Assembly: GCA_000296795.1 (NCBI GenBank)
Contig: BAFH01000003.1
Location: 1,488,401-1,552,400 of the forward strand
Direction of reading: 5' to 3'
Length of the DNA: 64,000 nt
Source: Candidatus Jettenia caeni
Lineage (GTDB): Bacteria > Planctomycetota > Brocadiia > Brocadiales > Brocadiaceae
Positions 12,480 to 20,034 of the stretch are shown here, in pieces; within the stretch, counting starts at the first letter, position 1, and the number at the start of each line of letters is the position of its first letter. Position numbers and translations under genes: made by a program. Under the pieces are notes generated by a model. The model worked only from the letters and a program-made list of their open reading frames with translations, made no database searches and had not been told where the DNA came from.

Positions 12480-13130
12480 TTAAAATTCTATAACCTTCCA
12501 ACGATTCATCTTTGCATAGAGTCGAAGCATAGGGCTTGCGTTTACGGCTATTGGGTACCCTACCATACGCATAAACTTTACATCTACATATTGATTGGCA
12601 TAAGCATACGATGATGAAAGGTCGATATTATATTCCGTAGCAAGGCGATTCACAACCTTTACTTTTCCACTGCTATATGAATGTATCCCATCTATTTCTC
12701 CGGTAATTATACCCTCATCGTTAATTGCGAGACTGGTTCCAATGCCTACATCGGCATTACAATATTTCCTGAAACATTCTACGAAAGGACTTAATGTTCC
12801 TGATAATAATATAATGATATAACCCGCATCTTTTAATTCTTTTATCTCTTTTGTGGCAATCGGAGAAATATAGGGAGAAATCCGTTCTGTAAAACATTCA
12901 TGTACCGTTGAGAGTATTTTTTCATATTCTTTATTCTTGAGATAATATTTGTTTTTTCTAACGTAGATTCCTTTGAGGGATAGAAGCCTATACATAAAAA
13001 CATGTGCAAGCCGCAATAAATCCCCGGAGTTAATCAGTTTTTTTTCAAGAAGATAGCGGAAAAATACCCTTTCAGAAGAGATACTCTTAATGATCGTCCC
13101 ATCAATATCGAAAATTGCTGCCTTTTTCAT
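12480..13130 (-). CDS. HAD-superfamily IB phosphatase (SerB-like)
   Basis: A 216-residue HAD hydrolase. Motif I is FDIDGT at the N-terminus, motif II LLSGTLSP, and the distal part has a lysine in GKVKVV followed by SYAYANQYVDVKFMRMVG, the degenerate motif-IV region. The layout matches the HAD-IB (PSPase-like) subgroup with a helical cap of about 80 residues. Substrates in this group include phosphoserine, phosphocholine and lysophospholipids, so the substrate stays open. The start is the ATG directly before KKAAIFDIDGT; a TTG 36 bp upstream would add residues with no family counterpart. Confidence 0.75.
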   Translation of the reverse strand: MKKAAIFDIDGTIIKSISSERVFFRYLLEKKLINSGDLLRLAHVFMYRLLSLKGIYVRKNKYYLKNKEYEKILSTVHECFTERISPYISPIATKEIKELKDAGYIIILLSGTLSPFVECFRKYCNADVGIGTSLAINDEGIITGEIDGIHSYSSGKVKVVNRLATEYNIDLSSSYAYANQYVDVKFMRMVGYPIAVNASPMLRLYAKMNRWKVIEF

Positions 13131-13499
13131 GAAATGGATTTTACAACGTATATGGATGTCTTTCAATAAAAAAACGTATTACCTGTACGCTATTCTACAA
13201 ATACAATACGTTGATTTATTTCAAATATTTTATTTAATCATAAGTACCTATAAAAAAGACAGTTAATTACCAATATATTGTGTCTTTATGGAAAACATAT
13301 ACAAAATATTGTGCTTTATTCTTGACAAAGGTCTTTTTTGTGATTAGATAGTATAAAAGTGGGTATACAACATATGGGATATATTTTGTTAGGAAAGAGA
13401 GGTGATCTGAAAAAGAGATTAACGAAAGTAAAAAAACAAAGCAGATATAATCAACTAAGTAAGGAATTATTAGGTATTCTTGATAAGGAGGTTTAACAG
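13131..13499. other. Intergenic region with promoter
   Basis: This 369-bp stretch between a minus-strand and a plus-strand gene is AT-rich. Apart from the promoter at 13322-13350 and the ribosome binding site of the next gene I see no gene or repeat; the short open frames here have no protein-like composition. Confidence 0.5.
13322..13350 (+). promoter_or_regulatory. Sigma-70-type promoter
   Basis: TTGACA (13322-13327), a 17-bp spacer and TAGATA (13345-13350), with TATAAA close behind, precede the glycyl-radical-like gene by about 150 bp. The long leader ends in a strong AAGGAGG ribosome binding site. Confidence 0.55.
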
Positions 13500-13895
13500 A
13501 TGACAACAGCAGTATTAGAAAATGCAGTAATAAGTAGAGTTGGCAGCGAAAAGGAAGACGTACAATTATTTATCGAAGAAAGACTAAAGGCCTTTGATGA
13601 AGCAATCGAAGGGCACGAGTTTTTGGAGATAGATGGTGATATTGACGGAAGTACACCACAAGAACATTTACTCAAGATTATTAATCACAAGTTAGAATGT
13701 GCTTTCGCTATTAGTATTGATGCAGTAATCCGGCAGGATTTAGGTTTTGTTATCGATGCACTGGAAACAGGAACAACGAATCGGCTCCATGGAGTTACTC
13801 GTATTGTAGGATATTATAGCAGGGTATCTAACTGGAATAAGTCAAAAATCGGCGAATTAAACGACAGACACATGGGAAGATATTCAGTGCGATAA
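13500..13895 (+). CDS. Small protein with a class III RNR (NrdD)-like C-terminal glycyl-radical motif
   Basis: A 131-residue protein translated from a strong AAGGAGG site. The first ~95 residues are acidic and helical with no recognised domain. The last ~35 residues (HGVTRIVGYYSRVSNWN, KSKIGELNDRHMGRYSV) resemble the C-terminal glycyl-radical segment of anaerobic ribonucleotide reductases, where R-[VIT]-x-G-Y carries the radical glycine and an N-x-G/S-K stretch follows. The main catalytic body of NrdD is absent. By analogy with the stand-alone glycyl-radical protein GrcA (YfiD) it could supply or replace a radical domain, but this is inference. Two strong terminators follow. Confidence 0.55.
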   Translation: MTTAVLENAVISRVGSEKEDVQLFIEERLKAFDEAIEGHEFLEIDGDIDGSTPQEHLLKIINHKLECAFAISIDAVIRQDLGFVIDALETGTTNRLHGVTRIVGYYSRVSNWNKSKIGELNDRHMGRYSVR

Positions 13896-13903
13896 ATAAA
13901 GAC

Positions 13904-13928
13904 AGATTTCTCTCTGAGAAATCTTTTT
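13904..13928 (+). terminator. Rho-independent terminator
   Basis: Perfect 9-bp stem AGATTTCTC/GAGAAATCT with a TCT loop followed by a T run, 9 bp after the stop codon of the glycyl-radical-like gene. Confidence 0.8.
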
Positions 13929-13932
13929 ATAA

Positions 13933-13977
13933 AAGCCATTGCAGTGTGTATGAGTTACACTGCAATGGCTTTCTTTA
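13933..13977 (+). terminator. Second, larger rho-independent terminator
   Basis: A 15-bp stem AAGCCATTGCAGTGT/ACACTGCAATGGCTT followed by TCTTT. It stands in tandem behind the smaller hairpin. Confidence 0.8.
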
Positions 13978-14133
13978 TTTGTAATGCAAGGGGATATTCA
14001 ATGCTGCAGGGCAGCCCTTTACAGGTTGTCCGGGAATTGTTTTGTAAGTATCTGACCACAAGTTTTTGTGCATGCTCTTTGCCAACAGAATAGAGAATTC
14101 AGGAGACAGAATCCAGAAGACAGGATACACATA

Positions 14134-14280
14134 CTTAGAGACTGCCTGAAAAGTATCCATGCGGTGGATTCAGCGCAAGAGACAGCGCCTTAATCCACTC
14201 TACTCGTTATAGAATTACATGTAAGGGTGGATTAAACGAAGCGAATCCACCATAGCATCTTTTCAGACAGTTTCTTAGAG
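14134..14280. mobile_element. Small inverted-repeat element (MITE-like), family A
   Basis: Terminal inverted repeats ACTGCCTGAAAAG (from 14141) and CTTTTCAGACAGT (to 14271) enclose two further stems built on GGTGGATT and AATCCACC. The whole is flanked by direct repeats CTTAGAG at 14134-14140 and 14274-14280, which look like a target-site duplication. No coding capacity. A solo copy of the inner stem lies at 60964-60991. Confidence 0.65.
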
Positions 14281-14345
14281 CCTATCCGAAAACCTCTTTT
14301 GAAGTATATTCTTCCTGTGATTTACAGGGGTTTTTGAATAGACTC
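14278..14345. mobile_element. Palindromic element, family B (diverged copy)
   Basis: GAGCCTATCCGAAAAC at the left and GTTTTTGAATAGACTC at the right form imperfect ends about 68 bp apart. A better preserved copy is at 56089-56154. It abuts the family A element. Confidence 0.65.
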
Positions 14346-14352
14346 TTATTTT

Positions 14353-14514
14353 GTAACTATTCAGCGTGTTTGAGTGACAAATACTATATATGGCAAAAAA
14401 CGCTCGATTTGCATTTTCTGCCTATATATGGCGGTACAACCTGTGGTTAATTTTTGTGATTATGACTATTTTATGCCATATATTGTATTCGTGAAAATTA
14501 CGCTGAATAGTTAC
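14353..14514. mobile_element. Inverted-repeat element, family C
   Basis: Perfect 15-bp ends GTAACTATTCAGCGT and ACGCTGAATAGTTAC bound 162 bp that contain several ATATATGGC or GCCATATAT motifs but no open frame. It is the third non-coding element in a row. Confidence 0.65.
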
Positions 14515-14523
14515 CTTATTTTT

Positions 14524-14599
14524 CTGCCTAATCCCGTAGGGATGTTATGATTATAGCAAAAAACAGAAAAAAGCCCTTAAACCCCGAAGGGGTGACATA
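14524..14599. repeat. REP-like dispersed repeat, copy 1
   Basis: Two short hairpins (ATCCCGTAGGGAT and ACCCCGAAGGGGT) are separated by TTATGATTATAGCAAAAAAC. The same arrangement recurs at 51783-51855, and a single inverted half is at 51950-51980. Confidence 0.7.
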
Positions 14600-14640
14600 G
14601 GAGACTTTTTGGACAATGCCAGAGAATACACGTATATGAA

Positions 14641-15126
14641 TCAACTTGCGCCAGGAATACTCCCGCTGGGAATAACAGGGGGTGTAGATGGCATTCTAAC
14701 CATAAGGACTGGGCAGGGTGCCTTGCGGACAACCTTTTCTGCTACACTACCCATCATAACATGAGAAATTCCAGTTCTTCCATGCGTGCCCATTACGATA
14801 ATATCTACCCCGATTTCCTTAGCAGCGTTTGTTATCTCATAAAAGGGCACACCCTTTACGATAATAGTTTCTACCTCCAATACATCCGTTGTTCCCTCAG
14901 GGAGACTCTTTATTAAATTTGCCCGAATTTTGGCAACATCAATCTCCTCGGGCTTATTATAAGGGCTGAATTTGTATATTTCTGTATCGTAAAAACGGGA
15001 ATCTATTACATGCATGAGATATAATTTTGCTTCATCTTTCAGCGCCAAAGAAATTGCATATTTTAAGGCAAGATACGAACATTCGGAGTGGTCTACAGGA
15101 CATAATATCTTCTTTAATACGATCAT
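14641..15126 (-). CDS. Universal stress protein (UspA family)
   Basis: A 161-residue single-domain USP. It starts KKILCPVDHSECSYLALKYA, the usual first strand and helix, and ends with the ATP-binding signature GTHGRTGISHVMMGSVAEKV (G-2x-G-9x-G[S]), then KAPCPVLMVR. It therefore belongs to the nucleotide-binding type. A Pro/Ser-rich tail of about 12 residues follows. AGGAG lies 6 bp before the ATG. It sits 24 bp behind the radical SAM gene and is probably co-transcribed with it. Its stress trigger is not visible. Confidence 0.9.
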   Translation of the reverse strand: MIVLKKILCPVDHSECSYLALKYAISLALKDEAKLYLMHVIDSRFYDTEIYKFSPYNKPEEIDVAKIRANLIKSLPEGTTDVLEVETIIVKGVPFYEITNAAKEIGVDIIVMGTHGRTGISHVMMGSVAEKVVRKAPCPVLMVRMPSTPPVIPSGSIPGAS

Positions 15127-15150
15127 ACGGTCTCCTCGTTATTTTTGTAC

Positions 15151-16161
15151 TTACATGCCAATACCATCGATGCCGGTATTGCATGCCGGACATCTTGAAT
15201 TGATGATGTTGTTTTCAACAATCTGGTATCCATATCTTTTGATAAGGATCTTCTTACATGCATAACAATAGGTGTTTTCTCCTCCTTCGCCAGGCACGTT
15301 GCCTTCATACACATATCGCAGTCCCGCTTCCAAACCTATTTCACGCGCCATTCTCAACGTATCAACTGAAGTTGGGGGTTTTTCAATGAGGCGGTATCCC
15401 GGATAAAAGCGACTTACATGCCACGGAACCTCAGGCCCCAGACTTCTTATAAATCCGGCAATCTGCCTTAATTCTGATTCTGAATCGTTAATTCCCGGTA
15501 TGATCAATGTGGTTATTTCTATCCAGATGCCCATCTCTTTGTAGGAACGGATGCAATCGATTACCCCGTCCAATTGCGCACCGCACAGCTTTTTATAGGT
15601 TTCGCGCGAAAAACTTTTCATATCCACGTTTGCGGCATGCAGATACGGTTTTATTGTCGTAAGGGCCTCACGGGTTATATATCCGTTTGTTACAAATACG
15701 TTTTTCATCGATGTATTATCTGCTATTTTAGCTATTTCATAGGCATACTCAAAAAAGATCGTAGGTTCCGTGTAGGTATATGCAATACTCTTACAGTGAT
15801 AACCCAAAGCCTCTTCAACGATCCTTTCCGGAGCAACATCTCTGCCTGCGATTTGCTCATAATTTCCAGGCAGTTGTGATATCTCATAATTTTGGCAGTT
15901 CAGGCACTTGAAATTGCATCCTACCGTTGCAACAGAAAAAGCGGTTGTGCCGGGATAAAAATGATACAGTGGCTTTTTTTCAACAGGGTCGATATTTTCC
16001 GAGACGAGCTTCCGGTAAACAAGGGAATAGAGTATGCCTTTGTGGTTCTCTCTAACCCGGCAAATGCCCTTTTTCCCATCTGCAATAATACAGTGATGGC
16101 GGCAAAGGTAACACCTTACCTTCGTATCTCCAAGTTTCTCAAAAAACATCGCTTCTTTCAT
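15151..16161 (-). CDS. AmrS-type radical SAM enzyme (AmmeMemoRadiSam group, COG1180)
   Basis: A 336-residue radical SAM protein of the PFL-activase-related COG1180 group. The N-terminus has a cysteine set (RCYLCRHHC, GICRVR); the cluster motif is CNFKCLNC (CxxxCxxC); the C-terminus carries YCYACKK and RCPACN, a rubredoxin-like zinc or iron knuckle. This layout is typical of the enzyme found with AMMECR1 and Memo proteins. Neither partner is in this window, so the target is unknown. The start is the ATG preceded by AAGGAA, 16 codons inside the longest frame. Confidence 0.85.
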   Translation of the reverse strand: MKEAMFFEKLGDTKVRCYLCRHHCIIADGKKGICRVRENHKGILYSLVYRKLVSENIDPVEKKPLYHFYPGTTAFSVATVGCNFKCLNCQNYEISQLPGNYEQIAGRDVAPERIVEEALGYHCKSIAYTYTEPTIFFEYAYEIAKIADNTSMKNVFVTNGYITREALTTIKPYLHAANVDMKSFSRETYKKLCGAQLDGVIDCIRSYKEMGIWIEITTLIIPGINDSESELRQIAGFIRSLGPEVPWHVSRFYPGYRLIEKPPTSVDTLRMAREIGLEAGLRYVYEGNVPGEGGENTYCYACKKILIKRYGYQIVENNIINSRCPACNTGIDGIGM

Positions 16162-16193
16162 AAGTATTTTCCTTAAACTTGAACATTGCATTT

Positions 16194-16466
16194 GGACACA
16201 GAAGAACACAGATAAACACAGACCTTTTCAGCCGAAGAAAGCAATGTTATAGTATTTCAAGGATGAAACCAAACATATTTTTGATAGGGTGGCACGGACA
16301 AACTCGTTTGTCCGTGATGGCACAATCAAATCATGACTCATTTTATTTGGTTTCATTATGTTCCGTCCGGTTTCATCTATTTGATACTATAATCACTTAT
16401 TAGATAAGTTACCTACAATATCTGCATCATGAGTTTATTGGTACATATCTGCGTTAATCTGTGTCC
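16194..16466. mobile_element. Inverted-repeat element, family D, with a nested element
   Basis: Outer ends GGACACAGAAGAACACAGAT and ATCTGCGTTAATCTGTGTCC are inverted copies of the same sequence, as in the copy at 59768-59899. A family E element (16249-16390) lies inside, so one inserted into the other. No open frame is supported in 16210-16560. Confidence 0.6.
16249..16390. mobile_element. Inverted-repeat element, family E (nested)
   Basis: Ends ATAGTATTTCAAGGATGAAA and TTTCATCTATTTGATACTAT mirror each other. The middle carries a GGACAAACTCGTTTGTCC hairpin within the GGTGGCAC sequence that also builds family F at 32838-32938. Related to 47119-47348. Confidence 0.6.
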
Positions 16467-16562
16467 CATTGTAGAATTTTAGGCATAAAAATAATCTTAC
16501 CGTTTTTTCTGTATGCTGGCAAGTAATTTGATCCAAATTTCAATATCGTGTGAAAATATTAG

Positions 16563-16590
16563 TTGACTGGAATATTTCCCGTGATATAAT
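16563..16590 (+). promoter_or_regulatory. Sigma-70-type promoter ahead of the riboswitch
   Basis: TTGACT (16563-16568), a 16-bp spacer and TATAAT (16585-16590). Transcription from here would run through the c-di-GMP-type aptamer into the prepilin gene. Confidence 0.6.
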
Positions 16591-16689
16591 GCGCCAAAAT
16601 CGATATTGTTGTAAAGATATTATTTTAATGAATATATTTATTAGATAAAAAAACATACATGATCAAATAAGTAAGCATTATAAAACATC

Positions 16690-16760
16690 ACATAACGATA
16701 AAGGCAAACCCTGAGTGATCAGGGGACGCAAAGTAAAGGATCTTTAATCATAGCCTGGCA
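16690..16760 (+). ncRNA. Cyclic di-GMP-I (GEMM) riboswitch aptamer
   Basis: The stretch has the GEMM-I core in order: CGATAAAGGCAAACC, a short stem CCTGA/TCAGG capped by a GTGA (GNRA) tetraloop, then GGGACGCAAAG, GGATCT and ATAGCCTGG. These are the most conserved blocks of class I c-di-GMP riboswitches. The closing 3' strand of P1 (normally ending TGCC) deviates here (GGCAGAG). A perfect hairpin GAGACGCATCATGATGCGTC and then a terminator follow. The class often controls pilin and motility genes, matching the gene downstream. Confidence 0.75.
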
Positions 16761-16848
16761 GAGACGCATCATGATGCGTCTCTCCTATGAATAGTAAAGA
16801 TAGCCCTACTACCGAACATGATAAATAAATTTAAGATAAATTTAGACA

Positions 16849-16897
16849 ACCTTACTACGGGAATATTCCGCCGATTATTTCCGGGGTAAGGTTTTTT
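16849..16897 (+). terminator. Terminator between riboswitch and prepilin gene
   Basis: CCTTAC and GTAAGG enclose a loop with CCGCCG and CCGGGG blocks and are followed by seven T residues. Its place between aptamer and gene makes it the likely expression platform, so ligand binding would decide read-through. Confidence 0.65.
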
Positions 16898-17042
16898 TGT
16901 TTTAAAGGCATTTTCAAGAACATGGATTTCAATCTGCTGTTAAAGATATATGTCCTTTTGCAAGAAGGAGGTGAGAAAAAAGCATCTTTGTAACATCGTG
17001 AGAGGATACATCTTAACAATCTTAAAAGGAGGGGGGCTAGCT

Positions 17043-17726
17043 ATGGAGATGAAGAAAATGAGAAGTGCGGGTTTTACGTTAATCGAGTTACTTGTTGTAA
17101 TCGCAATTATTGGTATCCTTGCAGGTATCCTGTTGCCTGCATTGGGCAGGGCGCGTGAATCGGCACGCAGGACGCAGTGTGCTTCTAATTTGAAACAGAT
17201 CGGGATGGCTATGCATATGTATGCGAATGAAAATGGTGAAGTGTTTCCTACGGGTGGAGCCTCCGGTTCTAAAGCTAGTGATAGTGACGATGCAGCGGAA
17301 GAAAGAGAATCGCTTGGTAAACTTTTTGATTCGTATATTACTGATAGGAAGGTTTTCAGATGTCCGAGTGATGCTGTTGTTACAGAAACAAATGTTTTAA
17401 ATTTGACAACTACAAATACTTCATTTACATCAGACACATGCAGCTATGGTTATGATGATAATCATAAACCGGCAGATGATCCAAGTGTAGCTATTGTTGC
17501 CGATAGATTGGGAACCGATACCTCCTCATGGCTCTCAAATAACCATAAAAAGAAAGGACAAAATGTGCTTTATATTGATGGTCACGTTGAGTGGAAGGGT
17601 ACTTCATTAGCCGGCTGGTACGGCACTAATACAACAGGTTTTGGTTATGATAATATATGGACTAATGATGGTGGAAACCATACCACACAAAGTCCTGGTG
17701 GAACTGATACTGCAATACTGCAATAA
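17043..17726 (+). CDS. Prepilin-type N-terminal methylation domain protein (planctomycete pseudopilin)
   Basis: A 227-residue protein. A short basic leader ([10 protein letters not shown]) precedes [20 protein letters not shown], the prepilin peptidase site and hydrophobic helix of type IV pilins and type II pseudopilins. It continues [27 protein letters not shown], common in planctomycete pilin-like proteins, and has [11 protein letters not shown], the H-x9-DG-type C-terminal motif. The chosen ATG follows AGGAGGGGGG; longer upstream starts lack this. The product is probably exported and assembled into a pseudopilus or surface structure. The c-di-GMP riboswitch and terminator upstream suggest control by that messenger. 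Confidence 0.85.
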   Translation: MEMKKMRSAGFTLIELLVVIAIIGILAGILLPALGRARESARRTQCASNLKQIGMAMHMYANENGEVFPTGGASGSKASDSDDAAEERESLGKLFDSYITDRKVFRCPSDAVVTETNVLNLTTTNTSFTSDTCSYGYDDNHKPADDPSVAIVADRLGTDTSSWLSNNHKKKGQNVLYIDGHVEWKGTSLAGWYGTNTTGFGYDNIWTNDGGNHTTQSPGGTDTAILQ

Positions 17727-17752
17727 TTTATTTCTGTCTTGAATGTTTATTG

Positions 17753-17790
17753 AAAAGGGTAATATTCTTTTTGGATATTACCCTTTTTTA
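17753..17790. terminator. Bidirectional terminator
   Basis: AAGGGTAATAT/ATATTACCCTT stem with a T-run on the plus side. It lies between the convergent prepilin and larE genes and can serve both. Confidence 0.8.
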
Positions 17791-18593
17791 TTAAGCACCT
17801 CATTCATACTCCCGCTACGATAACCCTCCATATCAAGGGTGACGTATTTATAACCGATCTCCTTGAATTTTTTAACGATCTCTTTCCTTGTGCCATCCTG
17901 CAAGAGTGCGGGGATATCTTCGGGCAATACCTCAATCCGCGCAATGGTATCGTGGTGTCTGACACGGAATTGCCTCAGACCAATACTTCTTAAATAGTTT
18001 TCTGCAGCAGCAACTAATGATATTTTTTCCTCCGTGATAGTTTGTCCATAAGGGAACCGCGAGGACATACATGCGTAGGAAGGTTTATCCCAGTTGGAGA
18101 GGTTAAGATACTTCGATATCTGGCGGATATCGGCCTTTCTTAATCCGCTCTCCTTCAGAGGGCTGCGTACATTAAGCTCCCTTGCGGCATCAAGTCCGGG
18201 CCGGTGTTCACCGGTATCATCGAGATTGGCCCCATCTGCAACGTTTTTATAGCCCTTCTCCTTAGCAATCTCTTTCAGTTTTCCAAATAATTCTGATTTA
18301 CAAAAATAGCATCGGTTCGGAGGATTGTTCGCAAATCCTTCAATACCAAGTTCGCTGGTGTCGATAGTCATATGAGGGATGCCTATTTCCTTTGCTATCT
18401 TTTTTGCCTCCTCGTATTCATATGCCGGATATGTTTCTGAACGCGCAGTTACAGCGAGGGCCTTTTCTCCGAGGACATCATAACAAACCTTTGCCACGAG
18501 AGAGCTATCCACTCCGCCGGAAAAGGCTATCACAACACCTTCCAGGGTTTTCACGGTGTCTTGTAGTTTTTTAAGTTTTTCTTTTATATCCAT
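17778..18593 (-). CDS. larE: LarE-type ATP-dependent sacrificial sulfur transferase
   Basis: A 271-residue PP-loop protein with FSGGVDSS near residue 24 for ATP pyrophosphatase chemistry. RCYFCKSELF and PSYACMSSRFPYG supply three cysteines in the positions seen in the LarE subgroup that carries a [4Fe-4S] cluster; in the other subgroup only the last cysteine is kept and gives up its sulfur. LarE makes the nickel-pincer cofactor of lactate racemase-like enzymes together with LarB and LarC, which are not in this window. The gene lies 105 bp behind nadA on the same strand. Confidence 0.88.
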   Translation of the reverse strand: MDIKEKLKKLQDTVKTLEGVVIAFSGGVDSSLVAKVCYDVLGEKALAVTARSETYPAYEYEEAKKIAKEIGIPHMTIDTSELGIEGFANNPPNRCYFCKSELFGKLKEIAKEKGYKNVADGANLDDTGEHRPGLDAARELNVRSPLKESGLRKADIRQISKYLNLSNWDKPSYACMSSRFPYGQTITEEKISLVAAAENYLRSIGLRQFRVRHHDTIARIEVLPEDIPALLQDGTRKEIVKKFKEIGYKYVTLDMEGYRSGSMNEVLNKKG

Positions 18594-18698
18594 AGGTAAC
18601 AGAGAAAAAATTTTATTTACTGCATGGAAGCAGAAGGCACAGGGTTCAGAGATTAACTACATTAATGTCTTTTATTGCGCTCTTTGTGTTTCTGCGGT

Positions 18699-19616
18699 TT
18701 ATGATAAATCCAGCATTCTTTGGATTGCTGTTCGCGCCTTCCCTGCAATAGTATCCGGCACCTTTACCTGATAAACGAGGTCCTCCAGAGACCATAACAC
18801 CTTTTCCAGGGTAATAAGTTTCATATTGGAACAATCGGCAAGTTTCGTAATTGCATAGAAAGATTTTTCAGGATTCTCTTTCTTTAAACGATGCAGGATA
18901 CCAATCTCTGTTCCTATAATAAATTCCCGGGCATCGTTTTCCCTGCAATACTTGGCAATGCCTGTGGTACTGGCAACATGGTCTGCTAATGCTATTACAT
19001 CAGAAGTACACTCCGGATGTACCACAATCCTGGCATGGGGGTGTTCTTCCTTCAATTTTATAATGTGTTCAGCCAATATCCTGTGGTGGGTGGGGCAATA
19101 TCCTTCCCAGAGTATCATAGGCCGATTCAGTTTTGATGCTACATAACCCCCCAGACTTTTATCAGGTATGAACAGGATTTCTTCATCTTTGGGAATTGAT
19201 GAAACAATCTTCACTGCATTAGAGGATGTGCAGCATATATCACTCTCAGCCTTTACTGCGGCGGTGCTATTTACATAACAGACTACCTTGGCTTGTGGGT
19301 GTTCCTTTTTCTTTATCTGAAGTTGTTTTATGGTGATCATATTGGCCATAGGGCATCCTGCATGTTCATCAGGTAATAATACCAGTTTGCCGGGACAAAG
19401 CAGGGAAGCCGTTTCTGCCATGAAATGCACACCACAGAATACGATAATATCAGCTTTTGTCTTCGCTGCTTGCTGCGAAAGCCCTAACGAATCGCCAGCA
19501 AAGTCTGCAATATCCTGCACTTCTCCCCTCTGGTAATTATGTGCAAGGATTACAGCATTTCTTTTTACCTTTAATTCCTTTATTTTATCTGCTATGGTAG
19601 ACACAGGTATCATCAT
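18699..19616 (-). CDS. nadA: Quinolinate synthase A
   Basis: A 305-residue NadA, the usual length for the compact form. It condenses iminoaspartate with dihydroxyacetone phosphate to quinolinate in NAD synthesis. Landmarks are ILAHNYQRGEVQDIADFAGD, FCGVHFMAETA, the DICCTSSNAVKIV block, GYCPTHHR and HPECTSDV; the cysteines in the 2nd, 4th and 5th blocks are the expected [4Fe-4S] ligands. Two adjacent ATG codons start the frame; the second has better spacing from AGGGAG. No nadB or nadC is nearby. Confidence 0.95.
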   Translation of the reverse strand: MMIPVSTIADKIKELKVKRNAVILAHNYQRGEVQDIADFAGDSLGLSQQAAKTKADIIVFCGVHFMAETASLLCPGKLVLLPDEHAGCPMANMITIKQLQIKKKEHPQAKVVCYVNSTAAVKAESDICCTSSNAVKIVSSIPKDEEILFIPDKSLGGYVASKLNRPMILWEGYCPTHHRILAEHIIKLKEEHPHARIVVHPECTSDVIALADHVASTTGIAKYCRENDAREFIIGTEIGILHRLKKENPEKSFYAITKLADCSNMKLITLEKVLWSLEDLVYQVKVPDTIAGKARTAIQRMLDLS

Positions 19617-19740
19617 ACTCCCTAAATTTATTTTAAATAAATTTGCTGAATTTTAATCATAACAAAGCATAAATTATTTTTAAATACTTTTTTATAAAAT
19701 AATGAGAAGCGCAGACACGATGTCTCAAAATCGTTTTCAC

Positions 19741-19769
19741 TTGACAAGAAAAAATTGTTTTGATATAAT
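19741..19769 (+). promoter_or_regulatory. Consensus sigma-70 promoter for tRNA-Val
   Basis: TTGACA (19741-19746), exactly 17 bp, and TATAAT (19764-19769): a perfect consensus pair. Transcription starting near 19776 would produce tRNA-Val and could continue into thrS. Confidence 0.85.
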
Positions 19770-19843
19770 TGCTAACCCTAAGTATGATATTCTTAAAGGT
19801 TTCGGGAAAAATCTTTCTATCATTTTAAACCGTAAAATACTTA

Positions 19844-19920
19844 GGGCGATTAGCTCAGTTGGCTAGAGCGCTTGCTCGACAAGCAAGAGGTCACTGGTTC
19901 GAGTCCAGTATCGCCCACCA
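19844..19920 (+). tRNA. tRNA-Val (anticodon GAC)
   Basis: 77 nt with encoded CCA. Acceptor stem GGGCGAT/ATCGCCC, anticodon stem CTTGC/GCAAG around the loop TCGACAA, anticodon GAC at 19878-19880, and the T arm GGTTCGAGTCC. It reads GTC and GTT valine codons. Confidence 0.96.
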
Positions 19921-20034
19921 TAGAGTAATGAAAAGATTTCCTAATACGGCATCGAATACCTCAAAGGGGTTGTTGCTAAATCTCAGTATAAAGTTATAGT
20001 ATAGCGAGGAGCAGGAAGGGATACATTTTAAGGA

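Noticed and set aside
13267-13506. 79-codon minus-strand frame with hydrophobic composition
   Set aside because: It covers the promoter and leader of the glycyl-radical-like gene in antisense; composition follows from AT-rich sequence.
13975-14160. 61-codon minus-strand frame
   Set aside because: It runs into the family A element, has no ribosome binding site, and shows no protein-like conservation.
19921-20034. Search for a T-box leader before thrS
   Set aside because: No specifier-loop layout or terminator/antiterminator pair is visible; the spacer is only about 110 bp after tRNA-Val.
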